Source of the DNA: Charina bottae
Taxonomy: Eukaryota > Chordata > Lepidosauria > Squamata > Charinaidae
Assembly (NCBI GenBank): GCA_023362775.1
Contig: JALMGJ010000003.1
Coordinates: 73,626,855-73,690,854 of the forward strand
Direction of reading: 5' to 3'
DNA: 64,000 bases
Below, one piece after another: positions 1-11,160 of this stretch (its first letter is position 1; each line of letters starts with the position of its first letter). A program made the position numbers and the translations under genes. The notes under the pieces were generated by a model. That model was not told the origin of the DNA. It saw nothing but the letters and a program-made list of their open reading frames with translations, and made no database searches.

Positions 1-263
1 TCTGAACATTACAGTTATAGGGCAAATCAGGAAATTATAATTTTAACAACAAATTCTAATAGGAACCCATTCTCTGCTGCATCCTTATTCTTGATGTATG
101 CCGGCCAAAGACTGCAGTGGGTTCAGTCATTCTAAAGAAACATTTTCTATACTTTTCACATCATTTATTTTTAAAAGCCAAGGAGATGCACCTCTTTTAA
201 AATGTGTCTTTGTACAGAAAGTAGAGAAAGCTGTAGATTAGATCCTTATTTTCAAGAGTTAAA

Positions 264-594
264 AAGGTAAAGGTTCCCCCCGCACGTTTGTGCAGTCGTG
301 TCCGACTCTAGGGGCCGGTGCTCATCTCCGTTTGTTAGCCGAAGAGCCAGCGTTGTCCGAAGACGCTTCCGTGGTCATGTGGCTGCATGACGCGCGCGGA
401 ACACTGTTACCTTCCCACCGAAGTGGTACCTATTCATCTACTTGCATTTGCATGCTTTCAAATTGCTAGGTTGGCAAGAGCTGGGGCTAGTGCAGGAGCT
501 CACTCTGTCATGCGGGGCTAGGGATTCGAACCTCCGAACTTGCGACCTTCTGATCAACAAGCCTGGCCTCTTACCCGCTGAGCCACCACGCCCC
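264..594 (-). mobile_element. tRNA-derived SINE with Bov-B-like tail
   Basis: Read on the minus strand it begins GGGGCGTGGTGGCTCAG (tRNA-like A box), has the B box GGTTCGAATCCCTAG, and ends in GAGTCGGACACGACTGCACAA and CCTTTACC. The tail shares AGTCGGACACGACT with the Bov-B LINE ends in this window, so it was probably mobilised by Bov-B. It looks full length. Confidence 0.9.
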
Positions 595-1146
595 TTAACT
601 CTTTCAAAGTTAGCCTACAACAATGATGATTTACTCAGACTATGGTGGAAGGATTTATATACTAATCTGAAATTCCAGTAACAAGTTGAAAGCTGCTATT
701 TAGATGGCAGAACCATAATACAGCTGGGGATTCACTTTAATCCTGAATCTGTCTGGTGCAAAACCGTTATACAGCTGTATTCTGTTGGACTCCCGAATTG
801 CCAATCAAACTTCATGATAACAGCACTAAACAGCATAGTGACACTATTTTCTTTTTAATACTGTAAATTCTTTCCCATTTTAATCATGAGAGTTTAGACA
901 TTAACAGCAGCAGCTTCAACAGTAACAACTTTTAAATGCACAGTCCCAATTTCATGCCAGTTTCCTTTCCCCAAGAGAAGATGGCTAACTTACTGCAGAT
1001 TTTCTCCAAATTTTTCCTCCAAAATTTACAAAAATTGGAAAGGATCTAGGAAAATTTTCTTGACAAATAGGTGCCATACAGAGTTTTAGGAGTTAATTTT
1101 GGGAAGAGGAGCCTGTACTGGGCAGAATTGTTTGTTTGCAGTTGCC
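595..1146. other. No recognisable feature
   Basis: AT-rich unique DNA without convincing coding frame or repeat. Confidence 0.5.
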
Positions 1147-1349
1147 TAGGACTCACTGGAAAAGACCCTGATGCTGGGAAAGACTGAAGGCAAAAGGAGA
1201 AGGGGACGGCAGAGGATGAGATGGTTAGATAGCCTCACCTATGTAACGAACATGAATTTGAGTAAACTCAGGGAGAAAGTGGAGGACAGGAAGGCCTGGC
1301 GTGCTATGGTCCATGAGGTCACGAAGAGTCGGACACGACTAAACGACTG

Positions 1350-1381
<32 letters not shown>

Positions 1382-1382
1382 A
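1147..1382 (+). mobile_element. Bov-B LINE 3' end fragment
   Basis: Matches the 3' ends at 53.5 kb and 59.0 kb in the C-terminal coding part ([19 protein letters not shown]) and in the GAGTCGGACACGACTAAACG tail, followed by an (AAC)n run. It is 5'-truncated. The short open frame in it is not a host gene. Confidence 0.9.
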
Positions 1383-1539
1383 GGAGTGCTGTAATATTCA
1401 AAAGCTTGCACTTCTTCTTGCACTGGGCTGGGCCCCATTCAGAGTTGCTTTATCTTGTTGGGCTCCTGAACAACACAAATGTTCTAGAGGAAAACGCTCA
1501 TTCAGAGTTGCAGGTGTTGAAGACACGCACAGTCGAGCT

Positions 1540-2420
1540 GACTGAAATTTGCGGGGGGGCAGTACGGGGAGACACGCGGTTTGTCTGGCCTCAGCTAAAT
1601 ACCTTGTGTCAACCCGGCTAAGGGTGGACTGTGAAACCAGCCATCGTGGCTTAATCTAGAAACCATGATTAGCTATGTATTGGCGCGATGTGTGAATACA
1701 GCCACACTCCCAGAGTTCAGAAAAAGAAAATCGGGTGGGAAACAGGTCCAAAGCGGGATCTGGAACCGGGATCCTGACCTGCCCCGTTGAGGCAAAAGAG
1801 CAATGGACGCGGGCTGCGGGGGAGCGGGAGGGAGAAGCACGTTCCCTGGAAACTGCACGGATGGTTGGCCGGAGGAGTGTCCTTCTCGCCTCCCCTCCCC
1901 TGTCCTCCCCTCCCCTGGAAGCCTGCAACGCCAGCCGCGTGCGATCGCACCGTCTAAGCACCCGCCTCTTGTATACAGAGAAGAGGAGGGAGGGAGGGAA
2001 AAACGGGTCTGGCCTGCCCCTGGGGCGGGGCGGATCGGAAGACAACAGCCCGAGCCCGACAGAAGAAGCCGCTCGCTGCCGGAGGAAGCCGCGCCGAGTC
2101 CCGCGAAGCAATTTAGTAAGTGCCGCCGGCCGGGTCTTTTCAAACCTTAGCCGCGCCGTAGCGGAGCCTCCGCATTGGGCTCCTCGCGCCTCCTTCCCGC
2201 TGATCGCTTTTCTAACTCTGGGTGAAATGACATGTCTTCCGGGCTCAAGCTGAGGCCACTGGCGTGCTAATGGACGCCCCGTGAAATGCCCCAGCGACCT
2301 GAGGCGGCCCTGAGTAACTTGTAGCTCGTGGGATGTTTTGTTTGGCAAGAGAATGCACAGACACGCGCGCGCGCCGGCTTGCTGCTTTATTGCACGGATT
2401 TCGATTTTTATTCTCCTTCC
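1540..2420 (+). promoter_or_regulatory. CpG island; candidate SOX13 promoter with non-coding exon 1
   Basis: A GC-rich, CpG-dense block of about 0.9 kb stands out in AT-rich surroundings. A GC box (GGGGCGGGGC) lies at 2022-2031. A consensus 5' splice site GTAAGTG starts at 2116 on the + strand, so a short exon of roughly 2045-2115 is plausible. Long open frames on both strands are a by-product of high GC. The next + strand exon I can identify is SOX13 coding exon 1 at 49.5 kb, and SOX13 has a non-coding first exon and a long first intron in mammals. Assignment to SOX13 is inference; a bidirectional or unrelated promoter is possible. Confidence 0.55.
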
Positions 2421-5400
2421 TTCTTAGACACAAGAACTTACTTCATCTTTTCCCTGTGCTGGTGGAGGAAACCTCCTCAACTGGAAATTTAATTTTAGGA
2501 AGGTATTTGGTTTAAAATCTCCTTCTGCCTCGGTTTGCAAACTCCATAAAGAGGTCTCTCTGTTCGCTGGCTATTTACTCTGTGTATGGATGTGCGCGCA
2601 CGCGCGCGACCCCGCATTTGTACTGTATATTAACAACACGAGTGAAGGGAATCAGTGATTCACTTCTTGCAGCCTACAGATCCCGGTCCATAAAAATGCC
2701 CCAAGAGAATCGAAAGGAGTCGGTTGGTTAACCTCTTCTTTATATTGTCCATACACTCACCCCGCCCCGTTTTGCAATATTCTCCTGATTTCAATGGGAC
2801 GGCTGTGAAGCAGCTCCCGAGAAAGAGGTGTTTTGTGAATTCAGCCGCCCAGGGGTGGTGCTCCAGTTCAAAATAGGTATTTCCAGAGAGTCCCGTCTGC
2901 TCCTGATATCTCCCAGAAGGTAAAGGGTGGTATCTGTCCTCTTCCTCGCTCACGCTCTCCCTCAAATAAATCCACATTGTCCGATTTTCTGCATCGTCCC
3001 CCATGTTTTTTTTTTAAAAAAAATTTGCGTGGCTTTCTCTGTGGACAAGGGGCTATATCAGATTCTGCTTCTTGCCAGACAGACGGTCATTTAGGCAGAG
3101 TTAACTTGATCGTACAGATGGAGGAGCGACTTTCCAAGGAGCTTCAGAGCTACTTTCTCTTCTTCCCATTTCCTGTCCACCTCCTCCCTCCTCCCTATCT
3201 TCTGACCAAAACAAAACAGCATATTTATATAACTGACTAGGGGCACTGTCTCGCCAGCCAGTCTGTGGGGTTCTGTAATACAATGATTTCATAGTCAATG
3301 GGGGACAGGCAGGGTGATGCTCTTACAGCTGTAGGCACCAGCAGAGGTCACCAAGCATGTTATAAAATAAGCAGCCTGCCAAGAGGTTATTTCTCAGTTT
3401 ACAGAGGGGAGCAGATACAACTCTAACCTTGGCCTGGATTTTTTGAAAGAAAAAAAATAACTTGCTTTATTGAAAAAGGTGTCATTCCATACAGATTGCA
3501 CCGAGCTCCTTGATGTTCATTTCTAGAACGTGTCTGATTATTGAGCCCTTTATAAATCACATGACATTTCAGCTCTTACACTTTGAAGATTGCTCAGTCT
3601 GGTTTGGATCTTGTCTTTTACTGCACTTTAGCTTAGTTATTATTTTATGACAATTTCAGTGTTTATCTTTAATTTGAATGTATGGGATAGGAGAGCAAGA
3701 AGAGACGTGAAACCTTATACATGGCACACTTGATTGTTGCAAGATGTGCATTTATAAGGGAGACTGCAGAGGACAAGTGCATGTAAGACACAAAACCATA
3801 AACATTTCAGTGCTTGCATGATACAGTCCAAAGTAATCCTGTTCTTGTCTGTCTGTTCTACTTTTAGGTGGTGTCAATCAGACAGTTAGCATTTAGAATC
3901 AGCTTTATAATAAGTGAATAACATCCCCAAACACTCACGCAGCCACAGTATTTTGGCTGAAGTTACAGAAACTTTGATAGTCCTCTGTGGCCCAATTTCC
4001 TCCTCTATTTTGCCAAAAAGATATCATTCTCAGGGCTAGTTCTATAATTAAAGGACTGAAAGTCTGATCCTATAAAATTAGTTAGGTGCAGCAGAATAAA
4101 CAATGACACGCAATGCAGTTGCAACTAAATCCAAGTTTATTCTGGGTAGATGGGCTGTGCTTCTGTTTATTATTAGACATAACTGGCACTGTGGCTCATG
4201 TGAACGAGTAAAACGTGTAAGATGGAGGGGCGTCCAAGGGGGGATATCCTAGCCTGTGCTCTGTACAAGAGATAAACTGCGGTGGACATGATGACTGCTC
4301 CTCTGCTGTTAGGTCCAGTCTCTGGGACAGGAGCTGTGCATGTGTTGGAGTTCAGACTTTTAAATCTTGGTCCATTTTGTTGGTGTACCTAGGTAGCAGT
4401 TTGTAGAATTGGATGGCCAAGATGATCTGCAACAATAGTTGCAAGAGTTAAAGTTCAAAGGAAGAAATATATAATATATGAGCTGAGATGCAAAGAATTT
4501 ATACACACATCAGGGCTTTTTGGTCTATCCTCAATAAAATCCCCGGAAAAGCTGTTTCAGAATTTGGGGGAACCCTCTGGAGTGGCATGAGCCAGTGGTT
4601 AAAGTGTTGGACTAGGACCAGGAGTTCTAGGTTCAGGTCCTCCCTCAACCATGGAAGCTTTCTAGGTAACTTGGGGCAGTTGTTCTCTCTCTGTTCAACC
4701 TACTTCCCAGGGTTCTTGTGAAGAATAATTGGAATAGGGAATGCTAAGTATACCAACTTGAGCTCCTGGAGAAAAATTAGAATATCAATGTAACAAAAAT
4801 AATAGATTGCGTCTAGAAGGAGAAATCCATAGCATCCTTCTAAGCATATAATTGCATAGGCCTCTTTGATCCTAATCCTGATGCTTCAAGTGTGCATCTC
4901 AGAATATTAATGTTGCAAACATGGCTTTTTAACATTGCACAATACCCTTCACTCAGTTACTGAGTTAGTTCATTTTCTGGGATCACAAAATGCAGTTGAA
5001 TGAACATAGTTAGTGTGTAGCACCTGGTAGTGCATCTCAGGCAGCTCTGCCTGCCAATTCTTGGAGTACATTGCATAGCAAATTCAGGCCTTCCTCTACA
5101 TCATGTTTGAATTGGCCCCAAATTTTGTCCTAGTTTAATGGTTTCTCGTGTGTCAGGCTAGGATCTCTCTGGCTAAGTAGGAATGCTGTTTTGCTAGCAA
5201 AAGTAATATTTTCTGCAGCCTATGTTACATAACTGCAAAAAAAATTCAAATTGGTAGGCTTGAGGGTTTGGCCACAGTTTTACCTGTCATTAATACTTGT
5301 GCTCCATAGGATTAGCGTGGTTGATCTGGAGGTGAGGCAAAAAGTATCTAGTGGACATGCTGGTTCCTAAATCCCAAGCCTTACCTAAGATTGCATAACA

Positions 5401-6446
5401 AATTGGTAGGCCTGTTTTCTGTAAGAATTATTATAACCCAAATTTACTGTAATACAATTTTTGGCTATTAACACTTTTGTATGCATGTCAGGTCTGACCA
5501 CCTAGGGTCAAATTCTAACAAGGAAATTTTGCTTCACTTAGGACAAAGAGAATCACTTAATTTTTCTGATCTGGGGTTGATTCATTGCTTAGCAGCAACC
5601 ATCCCATTGGCAATAAACACAGGTTTCAGGCATATTTTAAAAAATGAAGTATCAGCCACATGGGGAAAAAATTGTTCAGATATGTTTGATGTTATTTTGT
5701 AAAGTTGGTCGTATAATTTCTTTGAGTTTTTGAAAATGCAAGGTCTTCCTAACTGTTCTCTAGATGTAAACATGTACGGGGAATCCCTGCTTCTATGGAG
5801 AGAAGTAGACTGCACAAATGACACATGTTTGTCAACAAAGACAGCTGTCTCACATACTCTCCTTCTTTCACCCCTGTGGCATCTAGAAATACTCAGCATG
5901 TAACGTGATACCATCATCCTGGGAGTTAACTACTACCCACCTATTGTCATTTGTGACATCTCATTCTTCCCTTAGGGAGCAGGAGAGAATCTTTCTAGTT
6001 GTGGCATCTAAACTGTAGAATCTCTTCCTGAGGCACTGTTGTGGAGTCAGGCATGACACCTGACATCTATGGGCAGGTGCCAGGGCCCCAACGTCTTGGG
6101 AAGGTTGGCTGCTGATACCTGCCCTTATGTCCACTTAAAAAAATGTGGCCCAATTTTCCAAGAAGTTAATTTAATTGCCTCTGATGTGACATTGCTTCTG
6201 ACTTAATTGAAGAGAGCTGCTGTTCGGCAGCACTGCTAAAGAAACCTGCCAGGGCTCCCCAGCATGATTCTCCCATATACCTGAGCCAGACCTAGAAATC
6301 AACTGTGTTAATTGTTGCTCAGCCTTCCAGCGAAGGCACTGTTGTTTGCTAAGGCCTTTGGAGCAAGATTATATATTGCTGTTATATACTGAATGAAGGC
6401 TGGTTATTGTTCCAGAGCACTGGTTTCTCCTTTTGTGTTGGGGTTT
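2421..6446. other. Mostly unique AT-rich DNA
   Basis: Apart from an alternating purine-pyrimidine CG patch near 2594-2610 and one tRNA-like SINE at 4.58-4.76 kb, I see no exon or repeat with support. Confidence 0.45.
4580..4760 (+). mobile_element. Old tRNA-derived SINE (MIR/CORE-like)
   Basis: A degraded A box (GAGCCAGTGGTTAAAGTG) and B box (GGTTCAGGTCC) are about 35 bp apart and are followed by the phrase pattern of a vertebrate tRNA-SINE body. Similar copies lie at 49.07 kb and 51.1 kb. Confidence 0.6.
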
Positions 6447-6458
6447 TATATTGTTTAA

Positions 6459-6787
6459 AGGGGCGTGGTGGCTCAGTGGGTATGACACCAGACTTGTCGA
6501 TGATTGCAAGTTCGGAGGTTTGAATCCCTAGCCCTGTGTGCGGAGTGAGCTCCCGCACTTGCCCCAGCTCGTGCCAACCTAGCAATTCGAAAGCATGCAA
6601 ATGCAGGTAGATAAATAGGTACCACTTCGGTGGGATGGTAACAGCGTTCCGCGTGCGTCATGCCGGCCACATGACCGTGGAAGCGTCTTCGGACAACGCT
6701 GGCTCTTCGGCTAAGAAACGGAGATGAGCACCGGCCCCTAGAGTCGGACACGACTGCACAAATGTGCGGGGGGAACCTTTACCTTTT
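6459..6787 (+). mobile_element. tRNA-derived SINE with Bov-B-like tail
   Basis: Same family as the copy at 264-594. A perfect 12-bp target duplication TATATTGTTTAA flanks it (6447-6458 and 6788-6799), as expected for target-primed retrotransposition. Confidence 0.93.
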
Positions 6788-7482
6788 TATATTGTTTAAT
6801 ATTTTTAAAAAGATTGTTTGTAAATCCTGGCTGGGGTCTGGTGTCGTCATTGGCCACTGCCCATCAGATTAGCTCCTTTGCAGTTACTTTTTAAAATAAT
6901 TCTGCTCCCAGAACATTGGCACTCTCCCACATAGGTCCCTATCCTTCTAAACAGGGTGTTCTGTTTATAAAAAGCATACTTTAGGTGCAGAGTCACACGT
7001 TAGTGTCCTCTTGAGAAAGTCAGTGAGCATTTTCTGGGCTGTCATTCAAATACCATGGAAGCATTAACACAATTGCTCCCTCCCGATGGTAACTGTAATC
7101 TGCTATATTCCTCAAAATGCCTGCCATGGACATGGGCTGTGGGCTGGCCTGCACATTTGGAGTGTATAATACATAAATGAAGTAAATAAATGTATCAGCA
7201 GGGACTATTGGAGCAGTTCACCTGATGAACTGTGCTTGCATGTTATAGTCATTCTACAGAACCACTGCCGCTTTGATGTACTTCCAACTGCTTCTCTGTG
7301 GACACTTACAATGTGAGAATGAGCCTTCTGATGTAAGGTGTTGGGGCATAAGTTACAGATACACACATATTCTACAGACAAAAAATTGTCAATAAAGTGT
7401 TCCACCTTAAATGTAAAGGTATGCAGAGAAGTCTGCCAAAACTGGCATTCGTAATGCTTGCTGTTTACTGTCTCATGCTTAG

Positions 7483-7735
7483 ATGATGATGATGATGATG
7501 ATGATGATGATCCGTTCAATCATGTCCGATTCTTGGAGACTGCAAGGACAAGTCCCTGCAGTTTTCTTGACAAGTTTTTTTCAGAAGTGATTTGCCATTG
7601 CCTCCTTCCAAGGGCTGAGAGAAAGTGACTGACCCAAGGTCCCCCAGCTGGCTTTGTGCCTAAGGCAGGACTAGAACTCATGTCTCCCGGTTTCTAGCTG
7701 ATGCCTTAACCACTACACCAAACTGGCTCTCGCTT
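7483..7735 (-). mobile_element. tRNA-derived SINE, second family, with Bov-B-like tail
   Basis: The minus strand starts AGCCAGTTTGGTGTAGTGGT (A box) and has GAGTTCTAGTCCTGCC as B box. Its tail contains GAATCGGACATGATTGAACG and ends in (ATC)n. The head matches the SINEs at 15.1 and 41.2 kb, but the tail is different. Confidence 0.8.
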
Positions 7736-8548
7736 AGATTATAGTTCCATTAAAAAACAAACAAACAAGAATTTTTAAATAATCAGTATAAGAATCCTGA
7801 CTCTGTTGAACAATGTTGAATATGTGTGGTAATTTTAACTGACATGACAGCTTGATTGTGGGAAATGACAGTCAAAAATAGACTTTTGGGGGTGTTGTGG
7901 GGGCAAAATTCATTATTTAGTATTTTAATAGTGCTTCTATATTGCAAAAACAGCAGAAATGACATTGTATTTTATTTTGCAGATCTCATTAGTTAATTAA
8001 TATGAGCCAAATTCCAGAAATTATGTAGTTCAACTGTGATTTAACTTAGGCTAGGACAGGGATGGGGAATCTATGGGCTTCCAAAGTAGTTGAACTACAA
8101 CTCCCAGCAGCCCTAGTCAACATAGTCAGGGAAAAGAAATGTTGAGATTGCTAGTTCAACAGCATCAAGAAAACCACCATCTCCCTGCTAAATTAGGAAA
8201 TACTGAATGAGTTTTGCTGCAGTTGTATAACACAGGTTTCTCCAACCAAATGCATGTACGTGGAGACAATGGGAACTGTAGTTCAACACATTTGGAGGAT
8301 ATCATATTGCGTCTACTGAAGGAGGTTTTATGGATTCTATTAGCTTCATTTTATCCTGCTTCAGTTTTCTCAGACACCTGTCTGAACTTACCCTAGCGTT
8401 GCATTGTCTTTTACAAGTTTTGCAATATACAGTACTTGTTAGCATGAGTAAAAGACGTTAATATTAAAAACAAAATACTATATGCCTGTATTCACATAGC
8501 GTGTTTACCCAGGTTAATTAAAGCCCTAGCAATTGCATATGCATAGCA

Positions 8549-8549
<1 letters not shown>

Positions 8550-8590
<41 letters not shown>

Positions 8591-8655
8591 ACTTCTATCA
8601 CCGCACCATCTCCCCCAAAGGGGACTCTGGGCGGTTTACAAACATAAAATAGCAT
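8550..8655 (-). mobile_element. L2-type LINE 3' tail fragment with (ATT)n
   Basis: The GGGACTCTGGGCGGTTTACA motif next to an (ATT)n run is the reverse of the CCGCCCAGAGTCCC tail seen at 12.5 kb. Confidence 0.7.
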
Positions 8656-8931
8656 ATTAAACTTGGTTAGTTTATTCTGTCCTTTAGTTTGTATGCTGTA
8701 TGAACTCAGTAGTCTATGGTTTAATATATTTATGAACCAACAAAAGGAGTTAATTCAGTAACCAAGTTAAGCATGTTGTGTGAGCACAGCCAGTGATTCA
8801 GGGATTAGAAATTAAGTACATGGATTCTCACCTACATTTAACTGGGTTGAATCCAATCAGGGAGATTTTGGATTGTTGTAATCTGTTGACCCCAAAGAAT
8901 ATGGCTGATAGATTAGTCTTTGTAGAGGAAG

Positions 8932-9299
8932 TGTCAGAGTTCGGCAGACCTCTGCCATTAACAAGATAGCGATCGGGATAAGGGCAGACTGAAACAGAGA
9001 CGTTATAGACAGCAGCGCTTAAGCGGAGCCCAGCTCGCACCGAAGTGTTAAGCGGCAATCTACATCTTCGTCGCGAACTGTCTGAGCACCCTGGAGCCGC
9101 GGACTACACGTGTCAACATCAAAGGACTATGGGGAGGGGAATGCTTAAATGTACTGTGCCATGCTATGCCTGCTCATTCCAGTCTTTGTTCGTGTTAGCC
9201 TTCATGCTTTGTAATAAATCCTTTTGCTTCTAAGAAACCACGAGTCTGTGGTTTACTTTAGAGAAAGGGATTTCAGGCATCGGAGTGGAGCACCTTACA
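8932..9299 (+). repeat. Chromovirus 5' LTR
   Basis: Starts TGTCAGAG and ends CCTTACA. It contains a TTAAATG box at 9145-9151, a likely R start near 9174-9177 and a polyadenylation signal AATAAA at 9213-9218. U3-R-U5 order fits these positions. Confidence 0.93.
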
Positions 9300-9300
9300 T

Positions 9301-9314
9301 AAAGACTGGAATGA
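9301..9314 (+). promoter_or_regulatory. Putative self-priming primer-binding site
   Basis: AAAGACTGGAATGA, one base after the 5' LTR, is the perfect 14-nt reverse complement of TCATTCCAGTCTTT at 9174-9187 inside the same LTR. That segment lies about 30 nt downstream of the TATA-like box, where the transcript should start. The RNA 5' end could therefore fold onto this site and prime minus-strand synthesis, as known for Tf1/sushi-group elements. No tRNA-type site is seen. Confidence 0.7.
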
Positions 9315-9637
9315 AAATTTTTGCTACCTTTCCTGAGGACTACTCTGCGAAAAAACAGCGACTTCCACAGTGAGGGTAGCATCCAGCTGTTCGTTGAAAA
9401 CCCACGACTTGCAAAAGGCAATGGAGTAAATTGCGGCAGGTGAGCCTGAACCCACCATGGCAAGCGACCAGCCTGGGAGCATGAGCCCGGACCCAGCACA
9501 GCTCCCGCACAACCAAAGGAACGACCTGGGGGCAAGAGGCTCAAGAAAACCAAAGGAATAGAGGTATTCAAAAAAAACCCCACCCTGCAAACCACGGAAC
9601 CAGGTCAGCAGATTGGTCACTTGGAGTGAGTGAAGGG

Positions 9638-10744
9638 ATGGAAGAGAAAAGGGGGAAGAAACTCAGGCAGCGTGTTACCCAAACGCAGCGGATTGGGGCA
9701 GTGGAGGAGAACTTGTCTCGCTTGGACTGTAAGGTGGAGGAAATAAGCGAGAGATTAGACAAGATAGTTACACTCCTGGAAGGGAGGAAGGGGCAAAACC
9801 CTAAGACGTGCCCATCCTCCTCCGAAGAAGGGAGCGGATCAGCAGAATCCAGCGAGGACTCCGGGGAGGAGGAAGAAGAGGAGGAAGGGGGACCCATTGT
9901 ATACAGTCAGCCGCGAACCACCCCATCTAGCCAGCAGCTGAGAACTTGGGTAGCTGCGAATGCACTGATAGGGGTGTGTGAGTTGAAAATGAAGTTTGAT
10001 GGGGACCCCAAGAAACTCTCGTGCTTTCTAACGCACGTGAAAGGATTTATGGGGGAATTTGAGGACACCTTCCAGTTGGAGGAGACGAAAGTGAGGTATG
10101 TCTCCAGCTTTTTGGAAGGGGAGGCGTCAAAGTGGCTAGTGAAATTACACAACGCTAAGGCTAGCATATTGTGGGACTTTAACAAATTTATGCACGCCTT
10201 ACGCAAATGCTTTGAAGAAACTCTGTCAAAAACGTCTGCGAGAGTCCGTCTCCGGAACTTAGAACAAGGGGAAAGCACGGTGGCGGAATATGTCCTAGAA
10301 TTCAAAAGACTTTTGAGTGACTTGCCGGAATGGCCGGAAGAATTTAAAATTGAATACTTCCAGTTTGGCTTGAGGCAAGACGTACTCGAATTAATGGTTG
10401 GTAGGAAGGAACCGAAAACCCTAGAAGGTTGGATTCAATGGGCAGGGCGTATTGAACAGAGTCAAACGCAATTGATGACCATTAAAAAGTTCAAAAACGC
10501 GAGCAGAATGCCTGGGATGGCACCGCATGGGGCTCGCGGGGACAATAAACAGGCAAGCTGGGAGGCGGAAAGACAGCGCAGAATGAAAGCGGGTTCCTGC
10601 TTTCGATGTGGACAAACCGGCCACCTCATAAGTAACTGCCCTCAGAACGGGGTTCCCACCAGAGTCAAGGCAACCTTGAAACACCAAACAAAGGACAAGG
10701 GGGAGAAAGACGGCCACAAGTGCAAAGGAGCGGCGGCTCTATAG
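9638..10744 (+). CDS. gag: Chromovirus gag polyprotein
   Basis: An uninterrupted frame. The ATG at 9638 is preferred; the frame is also open 12 nt upstream from a GTG. The N-terminal 60 residues are basic and coiled-coil-like, followed by an acidic Ser/Glu spacer, a Ty3-type retrotransposon gag domain (about residues 110-270), and a CCHC zinc knuckle CFRCGQTGHLISNCP near residue 320. Gag forms the particle and binds RNA. The frame ends at a TAG that lies across the gag/pol deletion junction, so the last few residues are not native gag. Retention of an open gag with a ruined pol is notable. Confidence 0.88.
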   Translation: MEEKRGKKLRQRVTQTQRIGAVEENLSRLDCKVEEISERLDKIVTLLEGRKGQNPKTCPSSSEEGSGSAESSEDSGEEEEEEEGGPIVYSQPRTTPSSQQLRTWVAANALIGVCELKMKFDGDPKKLSCFLTHVKGFMGEFEDTFQLEETKVRYVSSFLEGEASKWLVKLHNAKASILWDFNKFMHALRKCFEETLSKTSARVRLRNLEQGESTVAEYVLEFKRLLSDLPEWPEEFKIEYFQFGLRQDVLELMVGRKEPKTLEGWIQWAGRIEQSQTQLMTIKKFKNASRMPGMAPHGARGDNKQASWEAERQRRMKAGSCFRCGQTGHLISNCPQNGVPTRVKATLKHQTKDKGEKDGHKCKGAAAL

Positions 10745-11160
10745 GCAATTCATTCAGGATTTTGCGCAGATTGCTCTGCCCCTTACAGACTTATTAAAAA
10801 CCAAAAGCGCCATATTACTGCAGGCAGACGACAGTAAGAAATTAAGACCATGTGCTTACATCTCAAAAAAGTTCAGTGAGACTGAGAAATGTTGGCATGT
10901 GTGGGAGAAAGAGGCGTTCGCAGTTAAACATGCTCTAAGCACCTGGTGACACCTCTTGGAAGGGGCATCAGTCCCGTTCCAGGTGTGGACTGACCTCAAG
11001 AACTTGGAGGCACTAAAATCCCCTAGGAAATTGAATCCCAAACAACTCCGTTGGGCAGAGTTTCTCAGCAGGTTCAATTTCACATTGAAGTACTTTCTGG
11101 GGGGGGGGGAATTACCTGGCGGACGCGTTATCGCGCCTACCACAGCACGAAAGCAAGACT
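10736..11160 (+). pseudogene. Chromovirus pol remnant: end of RT and RNase H
   Basis: The frame begins abruptly in the RT thumb (LPLTDLLK motif) and continues through RNase H-like sequence (CAYISKKFSETE, then [11 protein letters not shown]). Protease, the RT palm and its catalytic YxDD region are absent, so a deletion joins gag directly to the RT end. An in-frame TGA interrupts it near 10,947, and a nine-G run near 11,100-11,108 shifts the frame. Confidence 0.85.

Noticed and set aside
1656..2348. 230-codon minus-strand frame and overlapping plus-strand frames
   Set aside because: CpG-island composition effect; no domain and no splice context.
8060..8165. hAT-like phrase GTTGAACTACAACTCCCAG
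   Set aside because: Resembles a known dispersed motif, but ends and duplication are not recognisable.
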